In this document: positions 32,328-45,813 of the stretch, piece after piece
Position numbering within the stretch: position 1 is the stretch's first letter
Layout of the letters: every line of letters begins with the position of its first letter
DNA from: Clitopilus passeckerianus
Lineage: Eukaryota; Basidiomycota; Agaricomycetes; Agaricales; Entolomataceae
Reading direction: 5' to 3'
DNA length: 64,000 nucleotides
Assembly: GCA_944990035.1 (NCBI GenBank)
Contig: CALYLX010000127.1
Span: forward strand, 744,001-808,000
Notes under the pieces: model-generated
Database searches by the model: none
What the model was told of the DNA's origin: nothing
The model's input: the letters and a program-made list of their open reading frames with translations, nothing else
Position numbers and translations under genes: made by a program

Positions 32328-34193
32328 TCAAAGTCCAAATGCAGGTTCTTCCCAAGAATAATTAGGTACAAACTGTTTCGGCTGCAGCGAAACCAAAACA
32401 GAACTATCAGAATAAGACTTGATACCGTCTATCTCCGGATCGTCGTCATCCCCAAAAATGAGCTCCTCGAGCTCGTATACGGTCAAGCGATGCGGCCTGC
32501 GCCCAGTTGCCCGAAAGCGAGGTGCATGGATCTCTTCAGGATCGATGTACTTTCGAGTATCAACCGTTGGCGAGATGCGGTAGAGTACGGGGGCGAGGTC
32601 GGCGGTGAGGGGTCTTTCTGAAGGATCGGTTGCCCAGCACTGGGTCACGAAGTCCCACAACGCCTGGTTGAATCGACCTGGACCCCAAGCATCGCTATTC
32701 TCAGCCGGCTTAGAAGGGCGACGGCCACGGTACCTGACCGCGTTAATGACAGCTGGGTCCTTGGAAAGCTCGGGGAAGGGAATATGACCTGTCATAATCT
32801 GTCAAATGAGAGTGATTAAGCATGCCTGTTTGTCTCGAAAGGAGCTGGGAATGTTTACCTCGTAGCAGACACAACCCCACGAATAAACGTCGCTAGCCTT
32901 GGAGTTTGGGACGACTGCATCGGTAACGTCATCGAAAAGCTCTGGAGCTTGCCATCTTGTAGAGCCTCCTCGAGATTCCGGATTCGATTGTGACGTCCAG
33001 TGGAGGATGTTAGGGCCAGAAACGGAGGAAAGCCCAAAATCAGCGAGGTAGGCGCGGCCTACTCCGTTGACCAGGACATTAGCCTGGGAGAGTACATCAG
33101 AATTTGTCACGGAGGAGCAATAGCAGAGCAAGGTGGCTCACCCCTTTGAGGTCTCCGTGAATGACCTCGTAGAAGTGTAGGTGGGCCAGCCCTTCAGCGG
33201 TATCTCGAAGCTGGAGAGGATTTCTATCAGAAGCTGATAACGTGCCGGTTTAGGTAGAACATACGAGGAGAAGACGATCTACGTCTGGGTGAGTAGTCAA
33301 GTAACTATGGATGTCTCCATTGACAATCCATGGCGAAACGAAGCACGGCCTGGAATTGATTTGGCAGACACCATAGAAAGGGAGAATATTGGGGTGTGGA
33401 AGATGACTCCAAAGTATAGCCTCCTTCGCAAATTGCTACGGGAAAGTTAGAAAGGATCAAACCAAGCGGAGGTATGTATTCCCTACCTTCAAAAATTGTC
33501 CTGTGGCGGAAGATTGATAAAGTCGAATCATCTTGACGCAGACCGGGCGTCCTTTGTAATAACCTTTATATACATCCCCAAAGCTACCAGCAGCTATAGG
33601 GTGTCCTTTGATACTGACTCCTCGTATCTCGAAGGAGTAGGGAAAGAGTCCAGAGGTTTTTGACAGCCTTTGCATTGCAACAATCAAGTTGCGACGAAAC
33701 GCAGGCGTGAGCGCCTCGGATTCCAAAATCTGCATGAAATTGCGTGTCAGCAAAAATCAAGGTCAGATATGAAGTTCGTCGTACAGACTCAAACAAATCA
33801 AGTAGCTTTTGAGCTCGACGCCTGCGAAGGCTCAGGAGACATTTGTAGTGCAACTCATTCTTCAGGATAAGATCCAATCTCGTTTGGAGAGCAGCAGTAG
33901 AGTCATTGACAAGGTCGGCACGAGTAAGTGGGATTGAGGTTAGGAGTCGTCCTGGATGCCTGCTTCGAGAACTGTAGAATCACGCTTCAGCGTACGTATA
34001 TGGCAAATCGGACATTTGCAAGACTGACTAGCTCGTCACCTCATCACACATTGGTGTCTGTGGGCACAGATAGGTCAGAAAAAGACCACATTCTCTGGGT
34101 GTTGGCGGCTTCAATATATTACTTGGTGTCTTGCAGCATGGCAAAGGCGTGTCTATCTGCTTTGACGGCGATCCACGTGTTTTTGACGATCAT
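32328..34193 (-). CDS. TKL-like protein kinase A
   Basis: Reading the minus strand, exons join into an N-terminal helical region of about 120 residues (starting MIVKNTWIAVKADRHAF, with a short CKCPICHI segment). The kinase domain follows: IAAGSFGDVYKG (ATP loop), VCVKMI (Lys), VIHGDLKGANVLV (catalytic loop), DFGLSS, RWQAPEL and SDVYSWGCVCYE. The catalytic loop has HGD in place of HRD, which is common in the expanded TKL kinases of agaricomycetes. An intron of 58 nt (33084-33141) splits the catalytic loop after KG and uses GTGAGC. The C-terminal tail contains RLTVYELEELIFGDD. The 5' end is my reconstruction, with the ATG at 34191-34193. The partner or substrate is not evident. It is divergent from kinase B. 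Confidence 0.85.
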
Positions 34194-34710
34194 GACAGTC
34201 AAACCGGTGCCTTCGGCACACCAATTGCAATGAACTGCCAACTGGGGACCGGGGTAAATTGCAAGGTTTATCAAAGCAAAACAATATCAAACATGTGCCT
34301 CCAAGCTCAAATAGATTTCACCGCGCTTCACAGTTTTTTCAGCTATTTGTCACCACCTCCACCCTCTAATATCTGAGTGCTGAGTCCTAATATACAAGTG
34401 CAGCGGCCGATACGTCTTTATCCTCAGCTGTGAGCTGTCGGGACTTCCTCTTGGGACGGCGAGCTGGCGTACCACATTGGACGCTGGCCCAGCCCCTCGT
34501 AATTAGAAGCTCTGTTTAATATATTCTCTGTTCTCCTCACCCTCAACCCTCTGCTACCCATTTGACCTAAGTTTACCACTTTCACCCCCTGGGCTGAGCG
34601 GGCCCAGACTACGCCTGCTCAGCGAATTCTTATTCCCTTCGATTATTCCAAGTTCTCTTTGGTCTGTCCCTTCCTTTATCCATGGCAACTTCGATTGTAT
34701 TCTATCCGAC
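34194..34710. other. Shared upstream region of two divergent kinase genes
   Basis: About 500 bp separate the two start regions. No ORF with a domain occurs. It could act as a bidirectional promoter. The exact start of kinase B is unresolved, so the boundary is approximate. Confidence 0.4.
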
Positions 34711-36595
34711 GTGTCGGATACGCGACTGTTTTTCAAGACTCGACTGGTAACTCTGGGCCAACAGCGATGCCATCGCTACCGTTTTAATTTCTACACAGCT
34801 GGCAATATTACTACACTTTTTTCGTTGAAAATCAATCATGACCTCGTCACCTCACCTATTCTAAAATCCCTTCCTTTCAACCCATTCAACCTTCCTGTAC
34901 GTCGCGCGAACCGACTGGAGGATTCCCCGGCTGGTGACCAACCGAGCGCGTACACCATCCCAAACTTAACCTACGAACAATCCCCACAAGGGGATTCATT
35001 CCCGACACTAAAGGCTCGTCTCGAGCGTATGCTCACGGACAAGCAAGAATATCAACCACTCCTGCAACTTGACGAAGATGAACTTTATCTTATGTTTGAA
35101 CTGCTATACACGGTAGGTCACTACTTGAGCACATATTCGGTTCTTAACAACTAATACTTTTCGCACAGGCTTTGAGATCTGAACGCCTCTCGGAAGATCT
35201 CCGACAACACATAATCGTGGCAATGCAGAGACTGTGCAAGGCCTCCGGATTGATACCTCCTGCTCTTCTACTTGAAAACCCCTTTGAAATTCGAAATAGT
35301 AGTCGGGTTGCGTTCGGCGCATTTGCGGACGTTTATAAAGGGAACTATGAGGATCATCAGGTGTGCATAAAGAGGCTCCGGATCTCAGATGAAGCTATAG
35401 ACCGATTCCTAAAGGTGAATCTCCTCGTGACTGAGCATCAAGTTCAATGCTGACTCGATCGAAAACCTCCAGAATTCAATCAAAGAGTGCATTTTATGGA
35501 GCTGTTTAGAGCATCCCAATATTCTACCTTTCTGGGGTTTCTGTCAGGTCGATTCATCCCCCTGCTTCATCTCTCCCTGGATGACCAATGGCGACATCAC
35601 CGAATTCCTCGATAGGCGTCCAGATGTCAACCGCGTTCCCCTAGTGCGTTTCTCGCCGCAGTGCAATGTATGTTCCAGACTAAATCTCTACAGCTTCTAG
35701 ATGTAATAACCGGTGTGGCATATCTGCATTCTTACAAGATTATCCACGGCGATCTGAAAGGGGCAGGTTTTTTCAACTTTTCGCGTCTACAATGGTAAGA
35801 CTCATACTTTACCAGGCGAATGTTCTTGTCGATGCGAATGGCCGAGCTCGCCTGGCGGATTTTGGCCTTTCGTCTGTTTCCGCTCGGAATATTGTGCACT
35901 TCACCAACGCGTCTTTGGTCGCATCCACGGGTGGTACAATACGTTGGCAAGCCCCGGAATTACTTTGTCCAGTTGACCAAAACCTCAATCCTGGCGGGGA
36001 AGGAATGGTACTAAATCAGAACACCGCTGCAACAGATATATATGCCTGGGCATGCGTCGCCTATGAAGTGAGTCATATAACTCGATACATCTGCGCTGTT
36101 GCTCATTATACTCTAGATTATGACGGGACGACGTCCTTTCCACGAACATACTGAGCCGAGCCTGATCTGCGCTCATTTTATTGCTACGGAAGATCTCTAC
36201 CCTTCTCGGCCTGACAGCAGCAGCGAGGTCTGGCATGCCAGGAGGCTGACACCTGAAATATGGGACTTGATGACCACGTGCTGGAGTCGAGATCCTTCCA
36301 AGCGTCCCCCCGCTGCAGAGGTCGAAAGCCGCCTGCAAGCACTTTCCTCCAGTGCCGACCAGCGCCCTCCGACCGATTCCAACGACTTCCGCTCGCCTGG
36401 GCTCCAGTCACTGGGTTTGCGAACAGAGCTTCTCACAGTTCGAGCACTTGAAGACATCGTGTTGGGTCGCAGTATCCGCACCTCGGATGACCGTGTAAAT
36501 GATGCGAATGCAGACACGCGTGCGCGGCTTGGAGCACGGACGACCGAGTCTTATGTTGTGCAGGGAGCCGGTATGGAAAGGAAGCGTAATCATTA
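34711..36595 (+). CDS. TKL-like protein kinase B (paralogue of A)
   Basis: The kinase domain contains VAFGAFADVYKG, VCIKRL, IIHGDLKGANVLV, DFGLSSVS, RWQAPELL and TDIYAWACVAYE. The tail LLTVRALEDIVLG matches that of kinase A, as does IVAMQRLCKASGL before the domain, so the genes are paralogues. The intron in the catalytic loop (35764-35815) begins GCAGGT and ends CCAG, a GC-AG intron at the place where kinase A uses GT-AG. The 5' end is uncertain. The open frame reaches back to 34711, which is GTG, and the first in-frame ATG at about 35029 would remove about 100 residues, so a small upstream exon is likely. The stop lies at 36593-36595. Confidence 0.83.
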
Positions 36596-37644
36596 GATAG
36601 AAGTCGTTCGATTACAATTGGGAATACATCCTATTTTCTTTACATCGAAGCCCTGTGTCCGCTCCGATGAGACATGACGTTACGCCTACAACCTACAATT
36701 TTCTCCCATGGTGCGACGGCTTCACAAGCCAGGTGGGACGCAAGGGAATGCTGCTTTTACCTCTTGGGTGACGGCGACGGCTTCAAGTTATGCAAGGCTA
36801 CTACAATCAGTTGGAGGCCAGGTCAAGGAGGGCCTGATGACGCGTGTAGAAGTTACGTACAACTCTTTAGACTAAAAGAGGTCTTCAGGAGCTTTGAGGA
36901 TGGTCCTTGAAAGCTCCGGATCCGGACAGTCAACTTGAACGCGTTGAAGAGGCAAGCGTCTGGTGATCTGCTTCGGGTGATGCCGAGTAACAATTAGGCC
37001 CGCTGCAAGTAGCAATCTGACGCTGAGGGTCATGCTGAAAGAAATGTGTTGCAGGCATCTTAGACACCACCTTCTAGAGGCCCAGAGGGCAGGTTCAGGA
37101 CTAGGACTCGCCGGCACTCCTCATGCTACCTCGAAGAAACCACGCCTCCCGTTTATAGCCCAACACATGGGTTGAGGTGTCTTTCATGCTTTTTCTGAGC
37201 CTAAGTCTGTCTCTGCGTGGCTCTCTGTGAAACATATGCCACAGTCTGCATGGACTCTGCAGCTATCCAGATGGCAACGATAGTACGAACAAATCCTTCG
37301 TATGTGCTCCTGTTGCCCTCGGATTACTTCCGTGTTCAGACCCCTATCTTGCTAGTCTGGTTTCTACGTGAGTACATGTGGCTCATGGGAACTCTCCTAT
37401 CTTCTTCAGCTCTTCTACCGCCCCACGCTACAAATTCTCTACACTCTCGTCCAGTGATACAAAGAGCACAAGTCTACTGACATTTGAGTTCTGGTAACAC
37501 GGGTTCTTCGGCAAAAACAACGCATGGCTTCAGAGCATCTAGCGAACGGAGGCACTTCAGCCGGGTATAAATGCAGTCGTTCTCCAGCGTTCCAAAGAAT
37601 AATCCAACAAACAACGCTCCTCTACTTCAATCGAAGAACCAGCT
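36596..37644. other. Intergenic; promoter of the AA9 gene at its end
   Basis: No gene was recognised. TATAAAT at 37566-37572 lies 73-79 bp before the AA9 start codon and is a plausible TATA box. Confidence 0.45.
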
Positions 37645-38768
37645 ATGAAGTTAACACCTACTCTCCTCCTTCTTGCGCTGGCATCTGTGACGTTGGCGCA
37701 TTGTACGTACCTGCCCTATCAAGCATTCTCTTAGAATGACGTTATCGCTTGCAGACACTTTCCCGACGGTGCTCGTCGGAGGTGCAGCCACATCCTCTTG
37801 GCAATACGCCAGGAAGACAAACAACTGGGAGAGTCGTGAACCGGTCGGTAACCTTCCTATCAATCCCTGACTTTACATTCCCTAATCTAATGTAGCTTAC
37901 GGATGTATCTAGCGCGGACCTCCGCTGCTACAACACCCAGGTCAAATTGACCGCATCCATTATCAGTGTCGCCGCTGGGTCACAGATAGGATTCAAGACT
38001 GATAGCGAGAACATTTATCACCAGGGCGTAAGTAGGCTCCGATTCAGTTGGTGTACTGGTCTTCATGGGATTGCTAGGTCGTGAATGTCTACATGGCGAA
38101 GGCACCTGCTGGAACTGATGTGTCGAAGTGGGATGCCTCTGGAGCCGTCTGGTTCAAGGTAATACAGTCTTCTTGTTGCCTCTGACCAGCTAAGCTGAGG
38201 CGTCCAGGTGTATCAAATTACTCCCGTTACAGATGGAGGGAAGTCGATCTCCTTCCCAAGCACTAAATCCGACCGTGTCAATTTCACGATCCCTCCTTCG
38301 ACTCCTTCCGGTCAATACCTTGTGCGCATGGAGGCCATCGCTATTCATGATGCGTCTTACTTTGGTGGAGGTGAGTCCATAGTCGCAATCCTGATCGGTT
38401 TCCATACGAATCATCAATATGCATCCAGCCCAATTTTATATTTCGTGCGCCCAAATCAATCTAACTGGTGGAGGAAATGGGAACCCCGGCCCTTTGGTCG
38501 CAATTCCTGGAGTCTACACGGGCAAGGTTAGTTACAAATAGCCGAGCGTCGACGGCGGTATGCTGACCTCACTGAGCAGGAGCCCGGTCTTTTGCTTGAT
38601 ATCTACTATCGTATGTTTTGCTGCGTCGAATCTATTTTCTCTTGCTCAATACGCGTTGCAGCCATTCCGAAGAACTATACCCAACCCGGCCCGGTACGTT
38701 CTGGTTTGCTTCCTGAAGCACATTTTCTGATATCACCCCGATCTAATCAGGCCGTCTGGTCCGGATGA
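37645..38768 (+). CDS. AA9 lytic polysaccharide monooxygenase (former GH61)
   Basis: The signal peptide [18 protein letters not shown] is followed directly by His, the amino-terminal copper ligand of AA9 enzymes, in [11 protein letters not shown]. The second copper His is in AIAIHDAS and the axial Tyr with its Gln is in [12 protein letters not shown]. The N-terminal part also has LRCYNTQ and [10 protein letters not shown]. Such enzymes oxidise C1 or C4 of cellulose or related beta-glucans, using copper and peroxide or oxygen, and work with cellulases and beta-glucosidase. Seven or so short introns join the frame to a stop at 38766-38768. No CBM1 or GPI tail follows, so it is a single-domain protein of about 240 residues. 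Confidence 0.92.
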
Positions 38769-41700
38769 ACTATTCGCAAGCTGGGCTTGCTTGGTTTTCA
38801 GCGTTGTATGTAGGTCCAGTGAACGCATCTTTTGCCTCGAGTGTCGTGATCGAATGTATATATGTTGTCGCTTCGAACGCTTCCTGAATGATAAAACTTT
38901 TGGAAGGTTATTTGCAGCTTGAAATCGCCTAAATATTCAGAGTCACCAATTCTTCGGTCTTCTGATCGGTGGAACAGCATTCTACGGCTAGCCGAATGCT
39001 CCTTTCTATGTTCTCGATTCTCTGCACCACGTAAAGCTACTTTCCTTGCTTACTTGCCGCTCATACGCCCAAGCATCTGCTTCCGGCTTCCGGCCATCCT
39101 GAGTTTAGCGTACCGGACAGAAGCCGTAACCTCTAGTCGGCCCGCTCTGGAAGCTCGATAGCTGCTTTTCGTTTGCTTTATGCCTTGGAAACAAAGGTTG
39201 ACCAAGGACCACGGGATTGTCTGAGTAAACCAGAACTTCACCAGCACTCGGACCTGGCGAATAACACTTCCACAATACTTGGCATCGCCTCAAACCCCCC
39301 ACTGTAAACTTTCCACTCCGATATCACCGTATCACCGGTTCCCGAAATAGCCATGCTACCGTGCCATCCTATTTGACAAGGCCTTGAATACTCGATCCGA
39401 GCGGGATGTGTACGAGATGCGTCTCGAAAACTGAGGATGGTCCTGGTCTCTCTGAGTATTGACCGCCGTCAAATATGCCGTGAGGGAGTTTGGGATCTTA
39501 TATTCGGGTTATAGTATTCGGGATTCCTATCGAAACGCGCTTGCCTCCGAGCTGTCTATCAGTCAAGCTCGACGAATGACGTTCTTGTGCGTTTCACCGT
39601 CCATTTCTCACTTCAACCAATTCCCAGTGGCGTAGATTCATTGCTGTACGCCCCACATCCCCGTATATGTTACGCTGCTCAATGTTCATATGTGTAGCAT
39701 ATCGTTAAACCTTACGAACTTGTGTCAGACAGATTACAACTGCTTAGAGTCCTGAAATTGCTTCATAGGTAATCGAAGTAACGGGCGGCTACCTCCACCT
39801 CAAGCGAAAAGCGACTTGATGACATTTCGAGTGACGTCGGCGGCCACCGGACAAATTTCTTCAATGTCAATGAGCTACCGGGCAGCCGTCCTTTCAAAAC
39901 TACGGATTGAGCGGTGGGAGAAGTAAATCGTACAGCTACTGACGCGTTTCGCGATGAACAGGTCCGGTATCCTAGCCACGGCCATTCAAACTTATCAGTA
40001 AGCACTATGACTCAATGAAAGCCATACAATGTAGTGTAAATATCATGTTAAGGTTACCAAGCTCGACGACGAAACAGATGAGCCGGTAAATTGCGCATCC
40101 ACCGCCAATTTTGTAAGAGTCCCTCAGGGCAAGCTGTCCTAGATTCATAATTCGGCTTACACTATCGAAAAGAGCCTGGCCGATTACGAACGGATTCGCT
40201 ACCAAAAGTCCTCTTCCATCGCAGAGAAATTTGTTTTCTTGGACGCAAGCCAAGTTTTGGTTACGCTCGGGCAAGATGGCTGGGCACCGAGCGGTCTACT
40301 AATATGACCATAGAAATTGGGAGAGTAACATGACGTATTCTGCCAATCAAGCTGCTCTGGCACCTTATCTGAGATGCAACCCCTTCAATGCGCAGACTTA
40401 CTATTCCTGGTGCGGCGTTGAAACAGACTGGCGGAGCTCCAAGAAAGCCGACCTTATTACGATCGTCATGCATACGTACCTGCTAAGCAAAGAGCAACGC
40501 TAGGGTCAAAATACGCCCTTATGCCTTAATTATTGCCCAAACGGGATATGATGCGCCAGCGGCTCGGTATAAGAGCTATATTTTTCAATTTTCTTCCACC
40601 AAATACACCAAATACAACTATTTTGCAAATTCCACAGTGTGGATCGTTGACTGATCGAATTTATTGGTGGGGAGAGGGGGAAGGGTTGAAGGAGGGTCGA
40701 CGAGGAGCACAGGGATGGATGGAAGGGAAAATTTTATGGCGATCACCGAATGTTTGGGTCTAGATACATTGATGCAGTAAAATGTGGCGTAGGCCGTACT
40801 GGATGCAAAGACAAAGAGGCGATTGTATGTTTTTGTGGAGGATGTGATTGTGATAGATCGAGGGTGCGAAATGCAGAGGGCGCCAAAGGCACATGGCACG
40901 AGGCAAGTACTTAGCAGGCATCTTCGCTCTAGATCGCAGGTTGTAATGCATAGCCCAGTGCTTATTGTTATTACCCATTGCTAGTGGTATGGATTCACTG
41001 TCAGTTTGAGAATGAAATGGAAGAGCAGAGATAGTTCATGCTCGGATCCTGCTGCGTGATAGCACGAAAAGTGGTCCCATGTTCAAGTTATGATGACGGA
41101 GATCATACGTTGGCTCCCCAATGCCCCTTCGCTGTAGTGCTCCATTCCTATCAGGACATCAGTACAATCGCGTCCAGGTGTATGTTCCCAAGCTTGTCCA
41201 AGGAGGAATCAGTTTACGTCCCGGCGACGGGTCCCAGTAAGTAATTTCCGCTACCGCTTAGAGTGGAGACAATAAGGATCTGCGAACTTTAATTGAGAAA
41301 AAGGTTCCATCGAGTCCAACATGACTAGTTTCAGCTGGTCATGAAGCTCCAGATCTCCTATGATTCGGAATTCGAGGAAGATGAACAATAACGAGCTCGG
41401 CGTTTCAAGATCATGAGGTTCGGTCGAGGCATTTCAAGTCAGAACGTGAAGACTCGGTCGGAGGGAGAAAGAGCAGTCGAAGCAAAGAACATGGATGGAC
41501 ATAGAGGGACGCGGCGAAGTCCAGTTGCTTGACGACCGACAAAGAACTGTTCGAAAGAGATGGACAGCTATTCAGAAGTGTGAGGTAAAACGCGCAGGTT
41601 GTCAGGACGCTGGGAACAAAGCCTATCGAAAAAGCTTCCGTTTATGCTACCGGCGGAGGCGGAGTGCCTACTGTACCTCAGTGCTGATCATCCATCTTCT

Positions 41701-42414
41701 GATGAGGAAAGAGAAGGCCTTGCTTGGGATGGAAGAACGTACATTGACCCAGGGAGGGTGTCCAAGTTCTTCAGGTTGCTCGCGGCAAATTTCGAGGCGT
41801 GATAGTAGCATGTTCTAGCGAGGCATCGAGAAGAAAAAACGCGACAATCGAAAGCACCGAGTGTACAAAGCGAATGATCCGTACGGTGTAACAGCTTGCG
41901 AGGACAAAAAGCCTACACGACACCTTCATTAAAATTTCTCGGTAAAAGTCGGATAAGCAGCATTTTCAGAGGATATGGATCGTAGTTTCTGAGGCTTCCC
42001 AGCTAGAAGCAGACTCGAAATCTACTAGAATTCAGAGTGTTATATTTCTTTGGGTGTATTCCGCGTCGGAGGGGCGACCAACTCACTGGATCACCATCGC
42101 CAATCGGGGACGATCGGAGATCGAAGTTTTACTGCAGGGTTGCAGGTTTCCCTGTTTGACACTGCCATCAGAGAACAAACCAATCCCCATCCTTGAGGCC
42201 GGTCCCCTTTCATAATCGCCTACAGCCTGGGTGCTCTCCGTTTATATACAAGCCATTCAGTTGCCAGCCAGCTGTTCCTGCTCCTCCCCGCTTTGCTGTC
42301 GGTCAAAAGTCCATTATACCCTTGTCCAATATTAATTAGTCGCTAGCTGTGCCAGCCACTACACCCACTCATCCTACCGACATCCAATACCCAAAGCACT
42401 ACATCTCATTCAAC
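38769..42414. other. Long intergenic region, no supported gene
   Basis: More than 3.6 kb hold only short frames. The stretch 41680-41802 reads in protein-like fashion (ADHPSSDEEREGLAWDG...) and ends at a stop, so it could be a decayed exon, but I found no continuation. A TATA-like TTTATATAC at about 42240-42248 precedes the F-box-like gene. Confidence 0.4.
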
Positions 42415-43620
42415 ATGGCCGCTCTCACATTCGCCTCATTCCCCGAAGAGCTCATCGAGAGGATCCTCATCCTCGTTCTCGCTCATCCGACACATAACCA
42501 TACCGCCGCTCGGCCTGCATTCATCCATCAATCTGTCAACCACGCCAGCGCCCGGCTGGCGCCCCTCCTGGTCTCAAAACAGCTGACACGGATTGCACTT
42601 CCCCTATTCTACCACACCATCCGACTAACGAACCCACAATCCGCTCGTCTCCTGTTGCAGACGCTATCGACACATGAAACACTTAAATCTCACGTGCGCA
42701 GCCTGGCCCTCGACGGTGTTTGGACACATGAAGCCGCAGCTGTGATGCGGTCATGCACGGGATCGATTCGGTCTTTGGAGGTCATGATTACTGCTCCTTC
42801 AAGTCCTGCTCAGGAGGACGCGCAAACCATCGATGAGGCGTACTTCGATGCCCTCAAAGAGATGCAGCAGATCCGTGAGATCACGGTTAAGAGGATGAAC
42901 AATGTTTACCTCTCATTGCCCCGACCTAGGGGTTTTATCATGGCCCTTGCTACGGCCGTCAGGGAATGCGATGGGTGGAAAGATTTGGTAAGTCATACAT
43001 CGAATGTGGCTCGTTGATAACAATTCTGACATTTCAATGTATGACAGCATACCGCAAACATCGCTTTCAAGCTCTCAGACGACTCTCCTGTCGCATCACG
43101 GACTCCAGCTACTCGCTCTTCGCAGCCAGCACACTCATCTTCGGATGTCCCCGAGCTAGCAGCCACTGCTGGTCCAACGTCACAGCTGGTTCACTCACTC
43201 GCCTACCACGCTCCCAGCCTCCGCAGCTTCTCCACTCAGCTTCCCTCTGTATGGAACAACGCCATCCTCACGGTATCACAAAACCCGAGACTAGAGAGGG
43301 TTGTCCTAACCTCCGGTGCCGCCGCCACTAGCACACCTTCCTACCCTGCCTATGCCTTCCAACCTTCTCACTCCGGTGGCGTCAACTTCCCTCACAAGAC
43401 TCACCTACATGCACCTGCTGTGCAGCCTGCTCATGCCTCAGCGCATGGTACAGCCATGGGTATCCCATCCACGGGCCTGTTCATGATGGAAGCTAAGCGC
43501 CACGGAAGGCTCAGCGAGTTGATCAAGGCTGGGACTCCCTTCTTTAGGACACGTGCAAGGACTGTCGGCACCGGTCTGGTTTCTGTCGGGTCGACTGCTC
43601 AGATGCCCCCGAGGTGTTAA
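42415..43620 (+). CDS. F-box-like protein
   Basis: The ATG at 42415 starts MAALTFASFPEELIERILIL, which has the F-box pattern of a Pro-Glu-Glu-Leu helix at the very N-terminus. F-box proteins bind Skp1 and bring targets to SCF ubiquitin ligases. Exon 1 (42415-42987) is 191 codons. A single GT-AG intron (42988-43047) leads to exon 2, which continues DLHTANIAFKLSDD and ends at 43620. The middle part is helical without clear leucine-rich repeats. The C-terminal 150 residues are Ser/Pro/Ala/His-rich and look disordered. The F-box assignment rests on the first 25 residues only. Confidence 0.65.
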
Positions 43621-45813
43621 ATGTGCTCTCCTTGGATGCTTCTATCTTTATTCTAGGTTCCTTCTGTTGTATATTGTTTCTTTGTCTCCGGTAACTTCTG
43701 GGTCTATTATGTGCATACATTCACCTCGCACGGACCCGCCCCCACCCAAAGCTGCATATATGCGCCCAATCATGTCTATAATGTCTATAATGCCTTATAC
43801 GATTATCCTCTTCCCCTTTCTGCCATTTCTCACTTCAAGCAATGTGTATATACTCGTACAAGGTACCTAACAGCGCATGTGTATATAATAGCACACCTTC
43901 ACGGACCTGCCTCCCCATCAACACCACCACCAACCCTGCCTCTTTTTCAGTTGTTTACATGATTCTTATAATGATTATAGCCTTACGCGATGGTTTCAGA
44001 GATACTATACCCTCTTCAGTGCATGCCTCATGATCGAGAGATAAGAGGTTATGGTTGAAGTATACCATAAAACTGATACCTGAGTACATACCTTTCCTTT
44101 TCCAACTCATTCTTCCTCTCTTTTCTCTTCTTTGACTTATACCCCAGCTACTTTTGTCACACCCACACATCGACGGACTTACCTCTCACACGTACACATT
44201 TCCTGGATTTGACAATACCACACCCTCATTAGACCATCAACATACACTCATGCTCACATTCCTTTTAGACGTAGATACCACCAACACCCAATATTGACAC
44301 ATTTTCTGTGAACGTTCACGAGGTTGAGACCTGACTCAAAACGTACGATCCAACTTAGCCGGCTGAGATGCGAAAATTGGAGGAATGATCTTGGGAGTGA
44401 TATTCTCATTTGTGGCTCAATTTCTCCTCCCATCGTCCCGATGCTCCCCTGTTCCTCGCTCAAACATCCACTCCATTCAGAGTCATGCAGTACAAGTAGT
44501 CCTCTTACGGCCGATATCCAACGCTGACGCATTCGATTTTACGGTGCCGAAATCTCGGGAGTTGATTTTGACGTCCGTGGTCCAGAGTTTGTGGTGATTG
44601 GAAGGTAACTGGGCGGTTCCTCAAGTGGGTGAGGCGGCACGATTCTGGCCATCGCAGGTCAGAGTTCGCTATGTCATTTTTGCGGCTCATTGGTACACCT
44701 GACTGCGACGTGGATGGACGTGTACCTTGCTTTGACCCGGCGCTTCAGATAAGGCTTGAGTTTGAGATTTGCCTGGGTTTTCAATTCAGTAAGACAAAGT
44801 AGTACAGGTTTCTCTGTGTTGACATCGTCTCGAAAAGTAGGTGGCCATCGAACAGCTAGTCATTACTATTAAGGCTACTTCAGGTACTGCTCGTGCTCCC
44901 TGGCTGACGGCCTCGACGTACTCATGGCCTTGAACATCGATTGGTACCAGATTTTTGCCACTGGAGATTCGGAAACAGGCATTTGCTTCCGGTGTGCCTT
45001 TGCGTCTTTGATGGGATCATCTAAAACAGGCAGAGGGATCAAATGTGGTGGCGATGCAATGGCGGCCGGATAACATTCAGGTGACGAGCGCTAAACTTAG
45101 AACCTTCGGGTTTCGTGAGGGAAATTCATATTTTCGTCTGTATTATCGTAGCGGTGGCAGTCTGAGACGGACTATCATAGAGCTGCTCCTCTCAAATTTA
45201 CTTGCAGAGCTCATACGCTGGTGTCTTACGCCAAAGTCAGTTTCTTACCCGCATCGATCATGAGAGCAAAAGATGCTGGGATCTGCCGGCATGCCGCCCG
45301 AAAATTTCCTTTGCCAAAGATCTGAATCGCAAGGTCTGGTGTTGAAGTTGAACCGCCAACATGAAATGTCCATCGGTTGTCGAGCGTAACTCTGCCCCGC
45401 CATACCATTCCAAGTTATCTCAGCCTAAAGCTCTATCAGCTTGCTTCGGACTTCTGCTCGTTCATTATGCTGCCGGGCCGGCAGCACCTGAGGGTTTTAA
45501 TGCGGGGCTCTCCCGACGTTTTCTGTCTTCGGTAGTCAGGCAGGGGCATGTTTCATCGCCTACAAGCATCTCGGCGAAGCAGAACGGACAGCGTATGGGC
45601 TCTCGTGCCGCAAGATTCAGCTCTCCCAACCGCGACACCACCTCCAAATCCGTGCCGTTTTTGGAAATCAACGCCTGTGCCCATACCACATGAATCGCAG
45701 AGTGGGTTCGTCGTATAAAAGTTGGTGCCAAATGGTGGCAAAAAATCATCACTCTCGACTCCCGAGTCTCGATTCCTTAGCTTGCTCCAACTCGCAGGTC
45801 TATCAGGTTCACA
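43621..45813. other. Intergenic, no gene seen
   Basis: The first 600 bp are pyrimidine-rich with short runs such as repeated TCTATAATG and two imperfect copies of a CACGGACC(C/T)GCC-containing stretch (near 43730 and 43900). No domain-bearing frame was found. The last part should contain the promoter of the hydrolase gene; TATAAAA at 45714-45720 is a candidate TATA box. Confidence 0.4.
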
